The notes: a model not told the origin generated them from the letters alone. 27,506 nt of DNA from CAWEFA01 sp963851385 (GCA_963851385.1 CAWKPE010000035.1:1-27506); one strand, 5' to 3'; positions 1 through 8,417 are shown, counted from the stretch's first letter. Numbers and translations: made by a program.

Positions 1-649
1 ATCGACATCGTAGGTGACGCGGCAGCCCATCTGTTCAAAGACTCGAGGGACGAGGGTGCTGGGGCCGCAAAGGGTGACGTTGGCGCCGAGTTTGGTTAGG
101 GCCCAAATATTCGAGCGAGCGACGCGGCTATAGAGGATGTCGCCGAGAATCGTCACGTTCAGGCCTTTCACCCGGCCTTTGTGTTCTCGGATCGTGAAGG
201 TGTCGAGCAGCGCTTGCGTGGGATGTTCGTGGGCGCCATCGCCGGCGTTGACGACGGAGCCGCGGAGGAATCGGGAAAGAAAATGCGGTGCTCCCGTCGC
301 GCTGTGGCGGATGATGATGACATCGGCATTGAGCGCTTCGAGATTCCGAGCGGTATCCTTCAGCGTTTCCCCTTTGCGGAGGGAGGATGCTTCGACACTG
401 AAATTGATCACATCAGCGGTGAGGCGCATCGCCGCGAGCTCAAAACTGATGCGGGTGCGCGTCGAAGGGCTCGATGAATAGGTTAATGACGGTTTTTCCG
501 CGCAATGCCGGCACCTTCTTGATGGCGCGCTCGCCAACGGCTTTGAATGCTTTGGCGGTTTCGTGGACCCAATGAATCTCACCGGCGGTGAGCGATTCGA
601 TGTCCAGCAAATGCCGCCGGTTCCAAGTGATTGATCCTTCAGTGGTCAT
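1..649 (-). CDS. pyrB: Aspartate carbamoyltransferase catalytic chain, partial, frameshifted
   Basis: Joins carbamoyl phosphate to aspartate in pyrimidine synthesis (cytosol). The chosen ATG at 649-647 gives MTTEGSITWNRRHLLDIESL and overlaps the pyrR stop by 11 bases, suggesting translational coupling. The N-terminal reading frame runs to about 465, where the carbamoyl-phosphate motif should read EPSTRTRISFE. One extra base in the AA pair at 465-466 throws it out of frame. Removing that base restores the motif and then HPTQALLD and GDILYSRVARSN up to the window edge. About 216 of a usual ~310 residues are present; the 3' end lies outside the window. The insertion is probably a sequence error, since everything on both sides is well conserved. 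The gene is GC-rich and belongs to the left, foreign part of the contig. Confidence 0.88.
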
Positions 650-1190
650 GGGAATTGGGGCGTTCGAGATAAACGACATCCTCTCCGTGATCCTCTTTCA
701 ACCGCACGTCGACGCGTTCGAGCACGTGGGTGGGAACATTTTTTCCGACGAAATCCGCTTTGACCGGGAGTTCACGATGTCCCCGATCGATCAGGACTGC
801 GAGCTGGATGCGCTTGGGCCTTCCAAAATCGTGGAGAGCGTCCAAGGCGGCTCGGGTGGTGCGCCCACTGCAAAGAACGTCATCCACCAAGACGATGGTT
901 TTCTGCGAAAGATCAAAGGGAATGACGGTCGGATGAATCGTGGGGGCGGAATGCTGATTCAAATCGTCGCGATGCATGCTGACGTCGAGTTTGCCGACTG
1001 GCACAGGGTGATTCCAGATGGACTGCAATAGATTACTGAGGCGGTCAGCGAGGAAGACCCCGCCGCGCTGGACGCCGATCAGGGCGACCTGGTGGCTATC
1101 CTCGTTGCGTTCAACAATTTCGTGGGCGATCCGGGCGAGGACTTTTTCGATCGCGTCGGCTTTGAGGAGAAGGTTGCGGTCAGAGGGCAT
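639..1190 (-). CDS. pyrR: Bifunctional PyrR: pyr operon RNA-binding attenuator / uracil phosphoribosyltransferase
   Basis: A 183-residue protein of normal PyrR length. The PRPP-binding loop is plain at about residues 99-112 (TIVLVDDVLCSGRTTRAAL), and an IGVQRGG motif near residue 38 is typical of type I phosphoribosyltransferases. PyrR binds pyr leader RNA when UMP is high and favours termination; many members also make UMP from uracil and PRPP. It lies directly upstream of pyrB and overlaps it, and its own leader carries a matching RNA site and terminator (1266-1363). PyrR is not expected in typical Bacteroidota, which supports a different source organism for this end of the contig. Confidence 0.93.
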   Translation of the reverse strand: MPSDRNLLLKADAIEKVLARIAHEIVERNEDSHQVALIGVQRGGVFLADRLSNLLQSIWNHPVPVGKLDVSMHRDDLNQHSAPTIHPTVIPFDLSQKTIVLVDDVLCSGRTTRAALDALHDFGRPKRIQLAVLIDRGHRELPVKADFVGKNVPTHVLERVDVRLKEDHGEDVVYLERPNSHDH

Positions 1191-1265
1191 GCAATAAGTC
1201 AGGAAACCATCCCAAAGGGACGAGCCAAGTTGGAACTCGACGAATTCACTGGATTTCCGGAAGAG

Positions 1266-1298
1266 AAAAAACCGCGCTGGCAGAGAGAAGCCAGCGCG
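1266..1298 (-). terminator. Intrinsic terminator upstream of pyrR
   Basis: On the minus strand a perfect 9-bp stem CGCGCTGGC / GCCAGCGCG encloses an 8-base loop and is followed by G and six T. It lies between the upstream small gene and pyrR, so it either ends the upstream transcript or, more likely given the PyrR motif before it, is the regulated leader terminator. Confidence 0.8.
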
Positions 1299-1363
1299 CG
1301 TCGCCGTCAGCGTGAGAGACAGAAAATAATTTCATCGAGCGTCCTTTCCGATCTCACAGGAAC
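1266..1363 (-). promoter_or_regulatory. PyrR-responsive transcription attenuator in the pyrR-pyrB leader
   Basis: Reading the minus strand toward pyrR, bases 1363-1341 carry GUUCCUGUGAGAUCGG followed by AAAGGAC. This contains the core UCCNGNGAG of known PyrR-binding loops, and GUUCC/GGAC flanks can pair around it. About 40 bases later comes a strong intrinsic terminator (1266-1298), then pyrR at 1190. This order (anti-antiterminator site, terminator, pyrR) is that of known PyrR attenuators. I did not work out a competing antiterminator fold, so the mechanism is inferred from motif and order. Confidence 0.7.
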
Positions 1364-1429
1364 GGAATTAAAGGAACTGCGTGGAACATCGCCTTGGTCA
1401 GCGAGTGACCCTGGGGACGAATCCCGAGA

Positions 1430-1666
1430 TTACGACCGTGAAGACGCGGAAGAATTGGGGGATCGCCGGCCCCGGCGCCATTTAGCGCGGTGTTTCGTAA
1501 TCCAGTCCGTCAATGCCCGTTCAAAGCCGATGTCGTATCCAGCTTTTTCGGATTCCAGCCACTTGTGCCGCATGATCTCATCACGTTCCGCCTGGAACTC
1601 TTTGTAAAGAGACGTCTGGGCCAAGTCTTCACGCTCGCGCGAGTGCTCTGGACTTGTGTTGGTCAT
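1430..1666 (-). CDS. Small conserved hypothetical protein
   Basis: A 78-residue charged protein (MTNTSPEHSREREDLAQTSL...) with a central segment KEFQAERDEIMRHKWLESEK followed by AGYDIGFERALTDWITKHR. It resembles small uncharacterised bacterial proteins I have seen with a similar RHKW-ESEKAG-DIGFE pattern, but I cannot name a function. There is no signal peptide or membrane segment. The C-terminus (RRGRRSPNSSASSRS) is basic and serine-rich, probably disordered. It precedes the pyrR leader on the same strand and belongs to the GC-rich left flank. Confidence 0.55.
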   Translation of the reverse strand: MTNTSPEHSREREDLAQTSLYKEFQAERDEIMRHKWLESEKAGYDIGFERALTDWITKHRAKWRRGRRSPNSSASSRS

Positions 1667-1728
1667 AACCCAATAACTTCAATTCGTGCCGTCGACAGAC
1701 AATCTACCATTCCCGCGGTCACGATACG

Positions 1729-1740
1729 TGAATTTACGAA
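1729..1740. other. Left chimeric junction (GC-rich flank to Bacteroidota mreB)
   Basis: The mreB frame is open from GAA at 1738 (EPSIVAIDTKTGK), a conserved internal stretch of MreB, but an in-frame TGA sits at 1729-1731. The expected first ~30-40 residues (the phosphate-1 motif of the actin fold) are absent. Base composition changes from GC-rich to AT-rich at the same place. No integrase, terminal repeat or insertion sequence is visible. Confidence 0.85.
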
Positions 1741-2667
1741 CCTTCTATAGTCGCAATAGACACAAAAACAGGAAAACTGATAGCTATTGGCGAAACTGCC
1801 AGATTGATGCATGGGAAGACTCACGAAAATATTAAAACTATACGCCCATTAAAAGACGGAGTTATTGCAGACTTTAATGCTGCTGAACAAATGATTCGCG
1901 GGATGATTAAGATGGTGAATAAAAAAAATCAATTGTTCAATCCTGCTTTAAAAATGGTAGTCAGCATACCTTCAGGAAGTACCGACGTTGAAATTCGTGC
2001 AGTCCGTGACTCAGCAGAACACGCCAATGGCAGGGAAGTATATATGATTTACGAACCTATGGCTGCTGCTCTTGGTATTGGCCTTGATGTTGAAGCTCCT
2101 GAAGGCAATATGGTAGTTGATATAGGAGGAGGCACTACAGAAATTGCTGTAATTGCATTAGGAGGTATAGTATGCAACCAATCTATTCGTATTGCAGGTG
2201 ATGGATTTACTGCGGATATTCAGGCTTATATGCGTCATCAGCACAATATCAAAGTTGGAGAACGTACAGCAGAAGAAATAAAGATAATTGTTGGATCTGC
2301 TTTACCTGATCTTGAAAATGCTCCTCCGGATTTTGTAGTCCGCGGTCCTAACCTTATGACAGCAATGCCTATAGAAATACCTGTTTCGTACCAGGAAATT
2401 GCACATTGCCTTGATAAATCGCTAACTAAAGTCGAAGCTGCTGTTGTTTCCGTGCTAGAGCAGACTCCGCCTGAGCTTTATGCAGATATAGTAACAAAAG
2501 GTATAGCTCTTACAGGTGGTGGCGCCTTGCTTAGAGGTTTAGATAAAAGGCTGACAGACAAAATACAGATACCTTTTCGCGTAGCAGAAGATCCATTGCA
2601 CGCTGTAGCCAGAGGAACCGGTATTGCTCTGAAAAACATTGATCGGTTTTCCTTTCTTATGAGATAA
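1738..2667 (+). CDS. mreB: Rod shape-determining actin homologue MreB, 5'-truncated
   Basis: MreB forms membrane-bound filaments that guide lateral peptidoglycan synthesis. About 309 residues remain, starting inside the conserved EPSIVAID stretch. Visible actin-fold motifs are the phosphate-2 loop (VVDIGGGTTEIAVIALGG, coded near 2113-2166) and the adenosine motif (GIALTGGGALLRGLD, near 2500-2545). The C-terminus and stop are intact. The N-terminus is lost at the contig junction, so the apparent TTG/ATG starts near 1804 are internal and not real starts. It heads the mreBCD-mrdA-rodA cluster, with a 154-base gap before mreC. Confidence 0.93.
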   Translation, partial: EPSIVAIDTKTGKLIAIGETARLMHGKTHENIKTIRPLKDGVIADFNAAEQMIRGMIKMVNKKNQLFNPALKMVVSIPSGSTDVEIRAVRDSAEHANGREVYMIYEPMAAALGIGLDVEAPEGNMVVDIGGGTTEIAVIALGGIVCNQSIRIAGDGFTADIQAYMRHQHNIKVGERTAEEIKIIVGSALPDLENAPPDFVVRGPNLMTAMPIEIPVSYQEIAHCLDKSLTKVEAAVVSVLEQTPPELYADIVTKGIALTGGGALLRGLDKRLTDKIQIPFRVAEDPLHAVARGTGIALKNIDRFSFLMR

Positions 2668-2821
2668 GGTTACTTCATTGTTTTGTTTTTCAATAGACGT
2701 GCATTTCTTATATTTATTGTATCGTCAGATTGATGAAACTTGTGCTTAAAAATATTTTATTAAATCTAACCATTGCTGATTGAAGGTTTCATAATTTGAC
2801 ATTGAATATCTTTTGAGGTAT

Positions 2822-3658
2822 ATGAGAAACTTACTACGCTTTATTATTAATAACCAATTTACTCTTCTATTTCTTTTAATCGAAATTTTTGCGCTTTCAC
2901 TTGTTATAAGAAGTAATAAATATCAGCAGGCCAGGTACATTAATTTTTCACAAACTGTTAACGGATATATTTCAAAAAAAATTGAAAACTTTGTTCAATA
3001 CTTCTCTTTAAGTGAATTAAATTCACAACTGTTAAGTGAAAATGTTAAGCTCAAAAATGAAATGGAATTTTTGAAACAAACCGGCTATTTAAAAAACAAA
3101 CAGAAGTTGATTGTAAAAGATACCTTGACCAAACAGCAATATACTTACATTATTGCTAAGGTTGTTAATAACTCAATTAATAAGCAATACAATTTTATTA
3201 CACTTGACAAAGGAAGTACAGATGACATACAACCAGAAATGGCTGTAATTTCTCCCGGAGGTATAATTGGAACAGTAGAATCAGTAAGTGATCATTACTC
3301 TTTAGTAATGTCGGCATTAAACAGAAATTTTAAAGTCAGCGCCAAAATTAAAAAGAACAACTACTTTGGTTCATTCGAGTGGTCAGGAATAAATTTTCGT
3401 ACCGGAAATTTAAATGAAATTCCATTACATGTAAAAATTGCTGTCGGTGATACAATTGTTACCAGTGGTTTTTCGGCAATATTTCCTGAAGGAGTTCTAA
3501 TAGGTTACATTACCGATTTTTCAGTTAAGGGAGGTAGTTTTTATAATATAGATATTCGTATTTCTACTGACTTTAAGAATTTATATTACGTATATATTGT
3601 AACCAATCACCAGAAGAAAGAACAACAAATATTGGAAAATTTATATAAGCATGATTAG
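2822..3658 (+). CDS. mreC: Rod shape-determining protein MreC
   Basis: A 278-residue bitopic protein linking MreB to the periplasmic synthesis machinery. The ATG at 2822 is preferred over an upstream TTG at 2813. One membrane helix near residues 10-28 (NQFTLLFLLIEIFALSLVI) is followed by a likely coiled coil at about 58-90 (SELNSQLLSENVKLKNEMEF). A beta-rich MreC domain follows, with ITLDKGSTDDIQPEMAVISP, GIIGTVESVS and VTSGFSAIFPEGVLIG. It overlaps mreD by 8 bases, indicating coupled translation. Confidence 0.93.
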   Translation: MRNLLRFIINNQFTLLFLLIEIFALSLVIRSNKYQQARYINFSQTVNGYISKKIENFVQYFSLSELNSQLLSENVKLKNEMEFLKQTGYLKNKQKLIVKDTLTKQQYTYIIAKVVNNSINKQYNFITLDKGSTDDIQPEMAVISPGGIIGTVESVSDHYSLVMSALNRNFKVSAKIKKNNYFGSFEWSGINFRTGNLNEIPLHVKIAVGDTIVTSGFSAIFPEGVLIGYITDFSVKGGSFYNIDIRISTDFKNLYYVYIVTNHQKKEQQILENLYKHD

Positions 3659-4157
3659 ATTAATACTTAAAAATATTCTTCTCTTTTTTCTAATAATTTT
3701 TTTGCAAGTGTTTGCTTTTGATAAAATTCAACTTGGCGGATTTATCAATCCATATTTCTATGTAATTTTTATTTTGCTTTTACCTTTCGAAACATCAGGT
3801 TGGGTATTACTTTTCTCGTCTTTTTTTTTAGGTCTGTCCATTGATTTGTTCTCACAAACTTTGGGTATGCATGCTTCCGCGTGTACGTTAATGGCTTTTC
3901 TTCGACCAACTGTTCTTAAAGCCTTTTCACCAAAAGATGGATATGAACTTGGAACTTCACCAAGAATCCTGTTTTATGGACTTAACTGGTTTGTAAAATA
4001 TGCAATGGTTCTTATATTGGTTCATCATTTTGTACTTTTTTATATTGAGATGTTTCGTTTTTCAGATTTCTTTTACACTCTTTTTCGTGTTATACTTAGC
4101 TCATTGTTCACCGGTTTATTAATAGTTTTAAGCCAATTTTTTATATTCCGAAGATAA
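3651..4157 (+). CDS. mreD: Rod shape-determining protein MreD
   Basis: A 168-residue, strongly hydrophobic protein with about five membrane segments, for example ILLFFLIIFLQVFAFDKIQL at the N-terminus and ILSSLFTGLLIVLSQFFIF at the C-terminus. The pattern FINPYFYVIFILLLP and GLSIDLFSQTLGMHASA fits the MreD family. Size and position between mreC and mrdA support the call. MreD works with MreC in the rod complex of the inner membrane. Confidence 0.9.
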   Translation: MIRLILKNILLFFLIIFLQVFAFDKIQLGGFINPYFYVIFILLLPFETSGWVLLFSSFFLGLSIDLFSQTLGMHASACTLMAFLRPTVLKAFSPKDGYELGTSPRILFYGLNWFVKYAMVLILVHHFVLFYIEMFRFSDFFYTLFRVILSSLFTGLLIVLSQFFIFRR

Positions 4158-4182
4158 TAATACAATAATTAATGATTTCAGG

Positions 4183-6036
4183 ATGAATCAATATTCCACC
4201 AGGCAATATTTTATCGGCGCAATTATTATAATTGTTTTTTTTATTTTCTTGTCCCGCTTATTTTATATTCAAATTATTGATGAAGAATATAAATATTCTG
4301 CAGATAATAATTCTCAGCGATATGTCACTCAATATCCTTCGAGGGGACTTATTTATGACCGGAAAGGCAGGTTGATTGTTTGTAATGAAGCCGCATATGA
4401 TTTGAGCTTAAACAGGCAGGAACTAAAGCCTTTTGATACAGTAGAGCTTTCTAAAATATTAGGTTTGGAAGTAGATCAATTTAAACGATTGTTAAATAAA
4501 ATCAAATCTAATAAAGAATATATATTTAAAACTGCACCCTTTTTAAATCAATTATCTGATTCTACTTATGCTTTACTTCAGGAAAAAATTTACAAATTTC
4601 CAGGATTTTTTGTTCAACCGCGTACCTTACGAAAATATAATAAAAAAATAGCAGCGCACTTATTTGGTTACGTTGGTGAGGTTGATTCATCTATTATAAA
4701 AAAGAACGCTTATTATCATATAGGTGATTATATTGGAATGAGCGGAATGGAAAAAGCATATGAAGAGAAATTAAGAGGGAAAAAAGGAGTCAATATTTAC
4801 CTTGTTGATGTTCATAACAGGGTAAAAGGTTCATTCCAGAATGGAAGATTTGATACCGCAGCAATTGTCGGTAAAAACTTAATCTCTACTATTGATGCTG
4901 AATTGCAGGAATATGGCGAAAAACTCATGCGAAATTTTAAAGGAAGTATTGTTGCTATTGAACCATCCACGGGTGAGATATTAGCAATGGTTTCTTCACC
5001 CACTTATGATCCACAATTGCTGGTGGGTAGAGTACGTTCGAAAAACTACTCTTTACTAAAACAAGATCCACGCCTTATTTTATTTAATCGCGCCATTATG
5101 CCCAAGTACCCTCCGGGTTCTACTTTTAAATTGATTAATGCCATGATCGGGTTAAAAAAAGGAACAGCTAATCTGGAAAGCACTTTTCCATGCTATCTTG
5201 GCTATACAGCGGGAAATGTACATGTTAATTGCCACCAGCATCCATCTCCTTTGAATTTAGTTCATGCTATTCAGTATTCCTGCAACGCTTATTACACCAA
5301 TGAATTCAGACATATTATAGATAATCCTAACTTTTCAGATGTAGCTGATGCTTTGGATGACTGGAGAAATTATGTCATAAGTTTTGGTTTTGGACATAAG
5401 CTGGATACAGACATACCTAACGAAGTTACCGGAAGTATACCAAATTCACAGTATTACAATAAGATTTATGGAAAAAACGGTTGGAGATCTTTAACCATTT
5501 ATTCATTGGGTATCGGACAGGGTGAAATAGGTATTACTCCTTTACAAATGGCTAATTATGCAGCTACAATTTCCAACAAGGGTTACTACTATATTCCACA
5601 TACTATAAAAAAGATTGAAGGTTACGATACTATTGATCATCGGTTTTATCAAAGACATTATGTTTCGATAGATTCTGGTTATTTTAAACCAATAATTGAT
5701 GGAATGGAAATGGCAGTCAATGGACCCAATGGCGGCACAGCAACCGGAGCAGCTATACAAAATATTATTGTCTGCGGAAAAACAGGTACCGCTCAAAATC
5801 CTCATAACGAACCAGACCATTCAATATTCATTGCCTTTGCTCCTAAAGAAAAACCTAAAATAGCAATAGCTGTTTACATTGAATTCGGAGGTTTTGGAGC
5901 TACCCATGCTGTCCCTGTTGCAAGTCTGATGATTGAAAAATACCTTTGCGATTCCATATCCGCATCCAGAAAATGGCTGGAAGAATTTATATTAAGTTCT
6001 AAAATTCAATATAGTCAGTATGAGAAGAGCCATTAA
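4183..6036 (+). CDS. mrdA: Penicillin-binding protein 2 (peptidoglycan DD-transpeptidase)
   Basis: A 617-residue class B PBP that cross-links lateral-wall peptidoglycan as partner of RodA. An N-terminal anchor helix lies at residues 9-31, the dimerisation/pedestal domain follows (SRGLIYDRKGRLIVCNEAAY near 53-72), then the transpeptidase. Its active-site motifs are STFK with nucleophile Ser313 and Lys316, SCN at 366-368, and KTG at 533-535, all intact and correctly spaced. The start lies 25 bases after mreD and the end overlaps rodA by 17 bases. Confidence 0.95.
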   Translation: MNQYSTRQYFIGAIIIIVFFIFLSRLFYIQIIDEEYKYSADNNSQRYVTQYPSRGLIYDRKGRLIVCNEAAYDLSLNRQELKPFDTVELSKILGLEVDQFKRLLNKIKSNKEYIFKTAPFLNQLSDSTYALLQEKIYKFPGFFVQPRTLRKYNKKIAAHLFGYVGEVDSSIIKKNAYYHIGDYIGMSGMEKAYEEKLRGKKGVNIYLVDVHNRVKGSFQNGRFDTAAIVGKNLISTIDAELQEYGEKLMRNFKGSIVAIEPSTGEILAMVSSPTYDPQLLVGRVRSKNYSLLKQDPRLILFNRAIMPKYPPGSTFKLINAMIGLKKGTANLESTFPCYLGYTAGNVHVNCHQHPSPLNLVHAIQYSCNAYYTNEFRHIIDNPNFSDVADALDDWRNYVISFGFGHKLDTDIPNEVTGSIPNSQYYNKIYGKNGWRSLTIYSLGIGQGEIGITPLQMANYAATISNKGYYYIPHTIKKIEGYDTIDHRFYQRHYVSIDSGYFKPIIDGMEMAVNGPNGGTATGAAIQNIIVCGKTGTAQNPHNEPDHSIFIAFAPKEKPKIAIAVYIEFGGFGATHAVPVASLMIEKYLCDSISASRKWLEEFILSSKIQYSQYEKSH

Positions 6037-7441
6037 CATTTGGGCCAACCTTGATTGGATTACGATTTTCCTGTATTTGATTCTTGTTATTATTGGATGG
6101 TTAAATATATATGCTGCTGTTTACTCTGAACAACATAAAAGCATTTTTGATTTTGACATGCGCTATGGAAAACAAATGATTTGGATATTAGCAGCATTAT
6201 TAATTGCAGTTGTTATAATTTTTATTGACACAAGATTTTATTCTTTCTTTGCTTATGCAATATATGCCATTGCTATATTAGTATTATTTTCCGTTTTAAT
6301 TTTTGGTAAAGAAGTTAAAGGAGCCCGTTCATGGTTCGAATTTTTTGGATTTCATCTTCAACCTTCAGAATTTGCAAAAACAGCTACATGCCTTGCTGTT
6401 GCAAAATATCTTAGTTCCTACTCCGTTAAAATAGAAAAATTTAGAACGCTGGTAATAGTTGGAATCATAATATTTATTCCAATGCTTTGTATTGCTCTTC
6501 AACCGGACTTCGGATCTTTAATAATATTTGTTGCTCTTATTTTTGTAATATACCGTGAAGGATTTCCAGGATGGTTTCTTTTCTTTGGATTTCTTCTTGT
6601 TGCTTTATTTGTATTGGCCTTGCTAGTAAGTAAATTACCAATTTTATTAATACTCATTGTCATAGCCCTTTCTTCGTTAATACTTATGAACAGACGCTAT
6701 AAAGAGTCAATCTTCATGGCTCTTTCTTTTTTATCTTTTTACTGGATAGTTATAGCCTTATGTCATCCTTTTAAACATAATATTAATAACTATACTGCTT
6801 TACTTATATCAGCCGGTATTACCAGCTTAGGTTTTTTTATTTTTTCCTTAATCAAAAAAATACCAAATTTAATCTGGATTATCTTGTTTCTTTGGATAGC
6901 TGTTGGTTTTACTTATTCCGTTAATTACGTATTTAATCATTTTCTGGCACCGCATCAGCAGCACCGCGTAAATATTCTTTTAGGAATTGAATCTGATCCA
7001 GGTGGTGCAGGTTATAATATTAACCAAAGTGAAATTGCAATCGGTTCCGGAGGATTTGTCGGCAAAGGATATCTTCAGGGAACACAAACCAAATTCAACT
7101 TTGTACCTGAACAAAGCACCGACTTCATCTTTTGCACTGTTGGTGAAGAATGGGGATTTCTGGGTTCGTTTATTGTATTGGCTTTATTTTTAATTTTTCT
7201 ATTACGACTCATTTATCTGGCGGAAAGACAACGTTCGGCTTTTAGCAGAATATATGGTTATGGAGTAGTGTCTGTCTTGTTTTTTCATGTTGCTATCAAT
7301 GTTGGAATGACTGTTGGTTTATTACCTGTAATAGGGATTCCATTACCATTTTTTAGTTATGGTGGTTCAGCGCTCTGGGCCTTTACAATTTTGCTGTTTA
7401 TTTTCCTCAGATTTGATGCAAGTAGATTGGAATTATTTTAA
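6020..7441 (+). CDS. rodA: Rod shape-determining protein RodA (SEDS peptidoglycan glycosyltransferase)
   Basis: A 473-residue polytopic membrane protein that polymerises lipid II with PBP2. SEDS signatures are visible: KGARSWFEFFGFHLQPSEFA near residue 100-120, the extracytoplasmic loop motif PEQSTDFIF with the catalytically important Asp at about 368, GEEWGFLGS, and GIPLPFFSYGGSAL near the end. The start ATG lies inside the end of mrdA. It is somewhat longer than proteobacterial RodA (~370), with extra hydrophobic sequence in the middle (about residues 190-300). Confidence 0.94.
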   Translation: MRRAINIWANLDWITIFLYLILVIIGWLNIYAAVYSEQHKSIFDFDMRYGKQMIWILAALLIAVVIIFIDTRFYSFFAYAIYAIAILVLFSVLIFGKEVKGARSWFEFFGFHLQPSEFAKTATCLAVAKYLSSYSVKIEKFRTLVIVGIIIFIPMLCIALQPDFGSLIIFVALIFVIYREGFPGWFLFFGFLLVALFVLALLVSKLPILLILIVIALSSLILMNRRYKESIFMALSFLSFYWIVIALCHPFKHNINNYTALLISAGITSLGFFIFSLIKKIPNLIWIILFLWIAVGFTYSVNYVFNHFLAPHQQHRVNILLGIESDPGGAGYNINQSEIAIGSGGFVGKGYLQGTQTKFNFVPEQSTDFIFCTVGEEWGFLGSFIVLALFLIFLLRLIYLAERQRSAFSRIYGYGVVSVLFFHVAINVGMTVGLLPVIGIPLPFFSYGGSALWAFTILLFIFLRFDASRLELF

Positions 7442-7452
7442 AGGTGAAAGGT

Positions 7453-7514
7453 AAATGGTCAAAGGTAGAAAGAAAAAAACCTTTTCACTCTTTACCTTCT
7501 ACCTTTAACCATTT
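7453..7514. repeat. Imperfect inverted repeat after rodA
   Basis: Arms AAATGGTCAAAGGTAGAAAG (7453-7472) and the reverse complement at 7495-7514 agree at 18 of 20 positions, around a 22-base A-rich spacer. The sequence is a stuttering AAGGTNAAAGG text often seen between Bacteroidota genes. It could fold in RNA and act as a terminator or 3' stabiliser of the mre-rodA transcript; that role is inference. Confidence 0.7.
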
Positions 7515-7533
7515 AATTGAAACTTTGAACTTG

Positions 7534-7548
7534 CCTGCTGCAAGCAGG
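7534..7548. repeat. Small GC-rich palindrome
   Basis: CCTGC-TGCAA-GCAGG is a compact hairpin in otherwise AT-rich DNA 20 bases before the next gene. Similar CCTGC/GCAGG palindromes recur as dispersed intergenic elements in Bacteroidota. Its effect on the downstream start is unknown. Confidence 0.45.
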
Positions 7549-7567
7549 TCTCAAATTTTAAACTATT

Positions 7568-8086
7568 ATGGCTTTAATTAAATCTGTAAGAGGTTTTACT
7601 CCTGTTATCGGTAATAAATGTTATCTCTCTGAAAATTGCACAATAGTTGGTGATGTTGTAATTGGCAATGATTGCAGCATTTGGTTTAATGTCGTAATCC
7701 GTGGTGACGTAAATTCTATACACATTGGTAATAAAGTCAATATTCAGGATGGAGCTGTACTTCACTGCCTTTATGAGAGATCAAAAATTAATATTGGGAA
7801 CAACGTTTCTTTGGGGCACAATGTAATTGTTCACGGAGCAACTCTACATGATAATGTTTTAATTGGAATGGGAGCAATAGTAATGGATAATGCAATTATT
7901 GGTGAAAGTTCCATCATTGCTGCAGGTTCAGTGATATTAGAAAATACTGTTGTTGAACCGGGAAGTATTTATGCAGGCATACCTGCAAAATTCATTAAAA
8001 AAGTAAATCAGGAACAAGCATCTGAAATGATAAAAAAAATTGCCGATAATTATGTAATGTATGCAGGTTGGTACAAAGAAGGTTAA
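7568..8086 (+). CDS. Gamma-carbonic anhydrase-like left-handed beta-helix protein
   Basis: A 172-residue hexapeptide-repeat protein (IVGDVVIGNDCSIWFNVVIR, INIGNNVSLGHNVIVHGATL). Three histidines at 66, 84 and 89 have the H-x17-H-x4-H spacing of metal ligands in the YrdA/PaaY branch of gamma-class carbonic anhydrases. Such proteins form trimers that bind zinc or iron; activity as a carbonic anhydrase is proven for only some. The acidic loop with the proton-shuttle glutamate of archaeal Cam is not obvious here. It stands alone between rodA and rpmH. Confidence 0.85.
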   Translation: MALIKSVRGFTPVIGNKCYLSENCTIVGDVVIGNDCSIWFNVVIRGDVNSIHIGNKVNIQDGAVLHCLYERSKINIGNNVSLGHNVIVHGATLHDNVLIGMGAIVMDNAIIGESSIIAAGSVILENTVVEPGSIYAGIPAKFIKKVNQEQASEMIKKIADNYVMYAGWYKEG

Positions 8087-8166
8087 AATATTTAATAGTT
8101 AAAAATTCAAAAGATTTGAGAATGGGCAATTTTTTATAAATATTTAGTATAAATAAAAAAAAACGT

Positions 8167-8174
8167 TATTTTTG
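8167..8174 (+). promoter_or_regulatory. Bacteroidota -7 promoter box for rpmH
   Basis: TATTTTTG matches the Bacteroidota sigma-ABfr -7 consensus TAnnTTTG exactly, 53 bases before the rpmH ATG. No clear TTTG box is seen around -33. Confidence 0.6.
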
Positions 8175-8227
8175 CACTCCTTTAGAATTGAAAAAATTGT
8201 AAGTCAAAAAGTTTAATATAATTACTC

Positions 8228-8386
8228 ATGAAACGCACATTTCAACCTTCAAATAGGAAAAGAAAAAATAAACATGGTTTTCTTGAAAGAATGGCTTCTG
8301 CTAATGGCCGTAAAGTTTTGGCATCACGTCGGGCAAAAGGAAGAAAAAAATTAACTGTTTCTGACGAGCACAAGCATAAAGCATAA
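8228..8386 (+). CDS. rpmH: 50S ribosomal protein bL34
   Basis: A 52-residue, very basic protein that begins MKRTFQPSNRKRKNKHGFLE and continues with RMASANGRKVLASRRAKGRK, the diagnostic bL34 pattern. bL34 sits in the large ribosomal subunit. The C-terminal tail LTVSDEHKHKA is typical of Bacteroidota members. The gene is a monocistron here: an exact -7 box lies upstream and a good terminator follows, with no rnpA or dnaA beside it. Confidence 0.97.
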   Translation: MKRTFQPSNRKRKNKHGFLERMASANGRKVLASRRAKGRKKLTVSDEHKHKA

Positions 8387-8417
8387 AGCATAATTTAAGA
8401 AAAATTCCTATGAGATA

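Noticed and set aside
1..1737. Left flank as a horizontally acquired island
   Set aside because: It joins inside an essential gene, with no integrase, tRNA, or direct repeats, and its own genes run off the window; chimerism explains it better.
1490..1750. Plus-strand open frame crossing the left junction
   Set aside because: It is antisense to the small conserved gene and runs through the chimeric join in a frame different from mreB; no recognisable protein.
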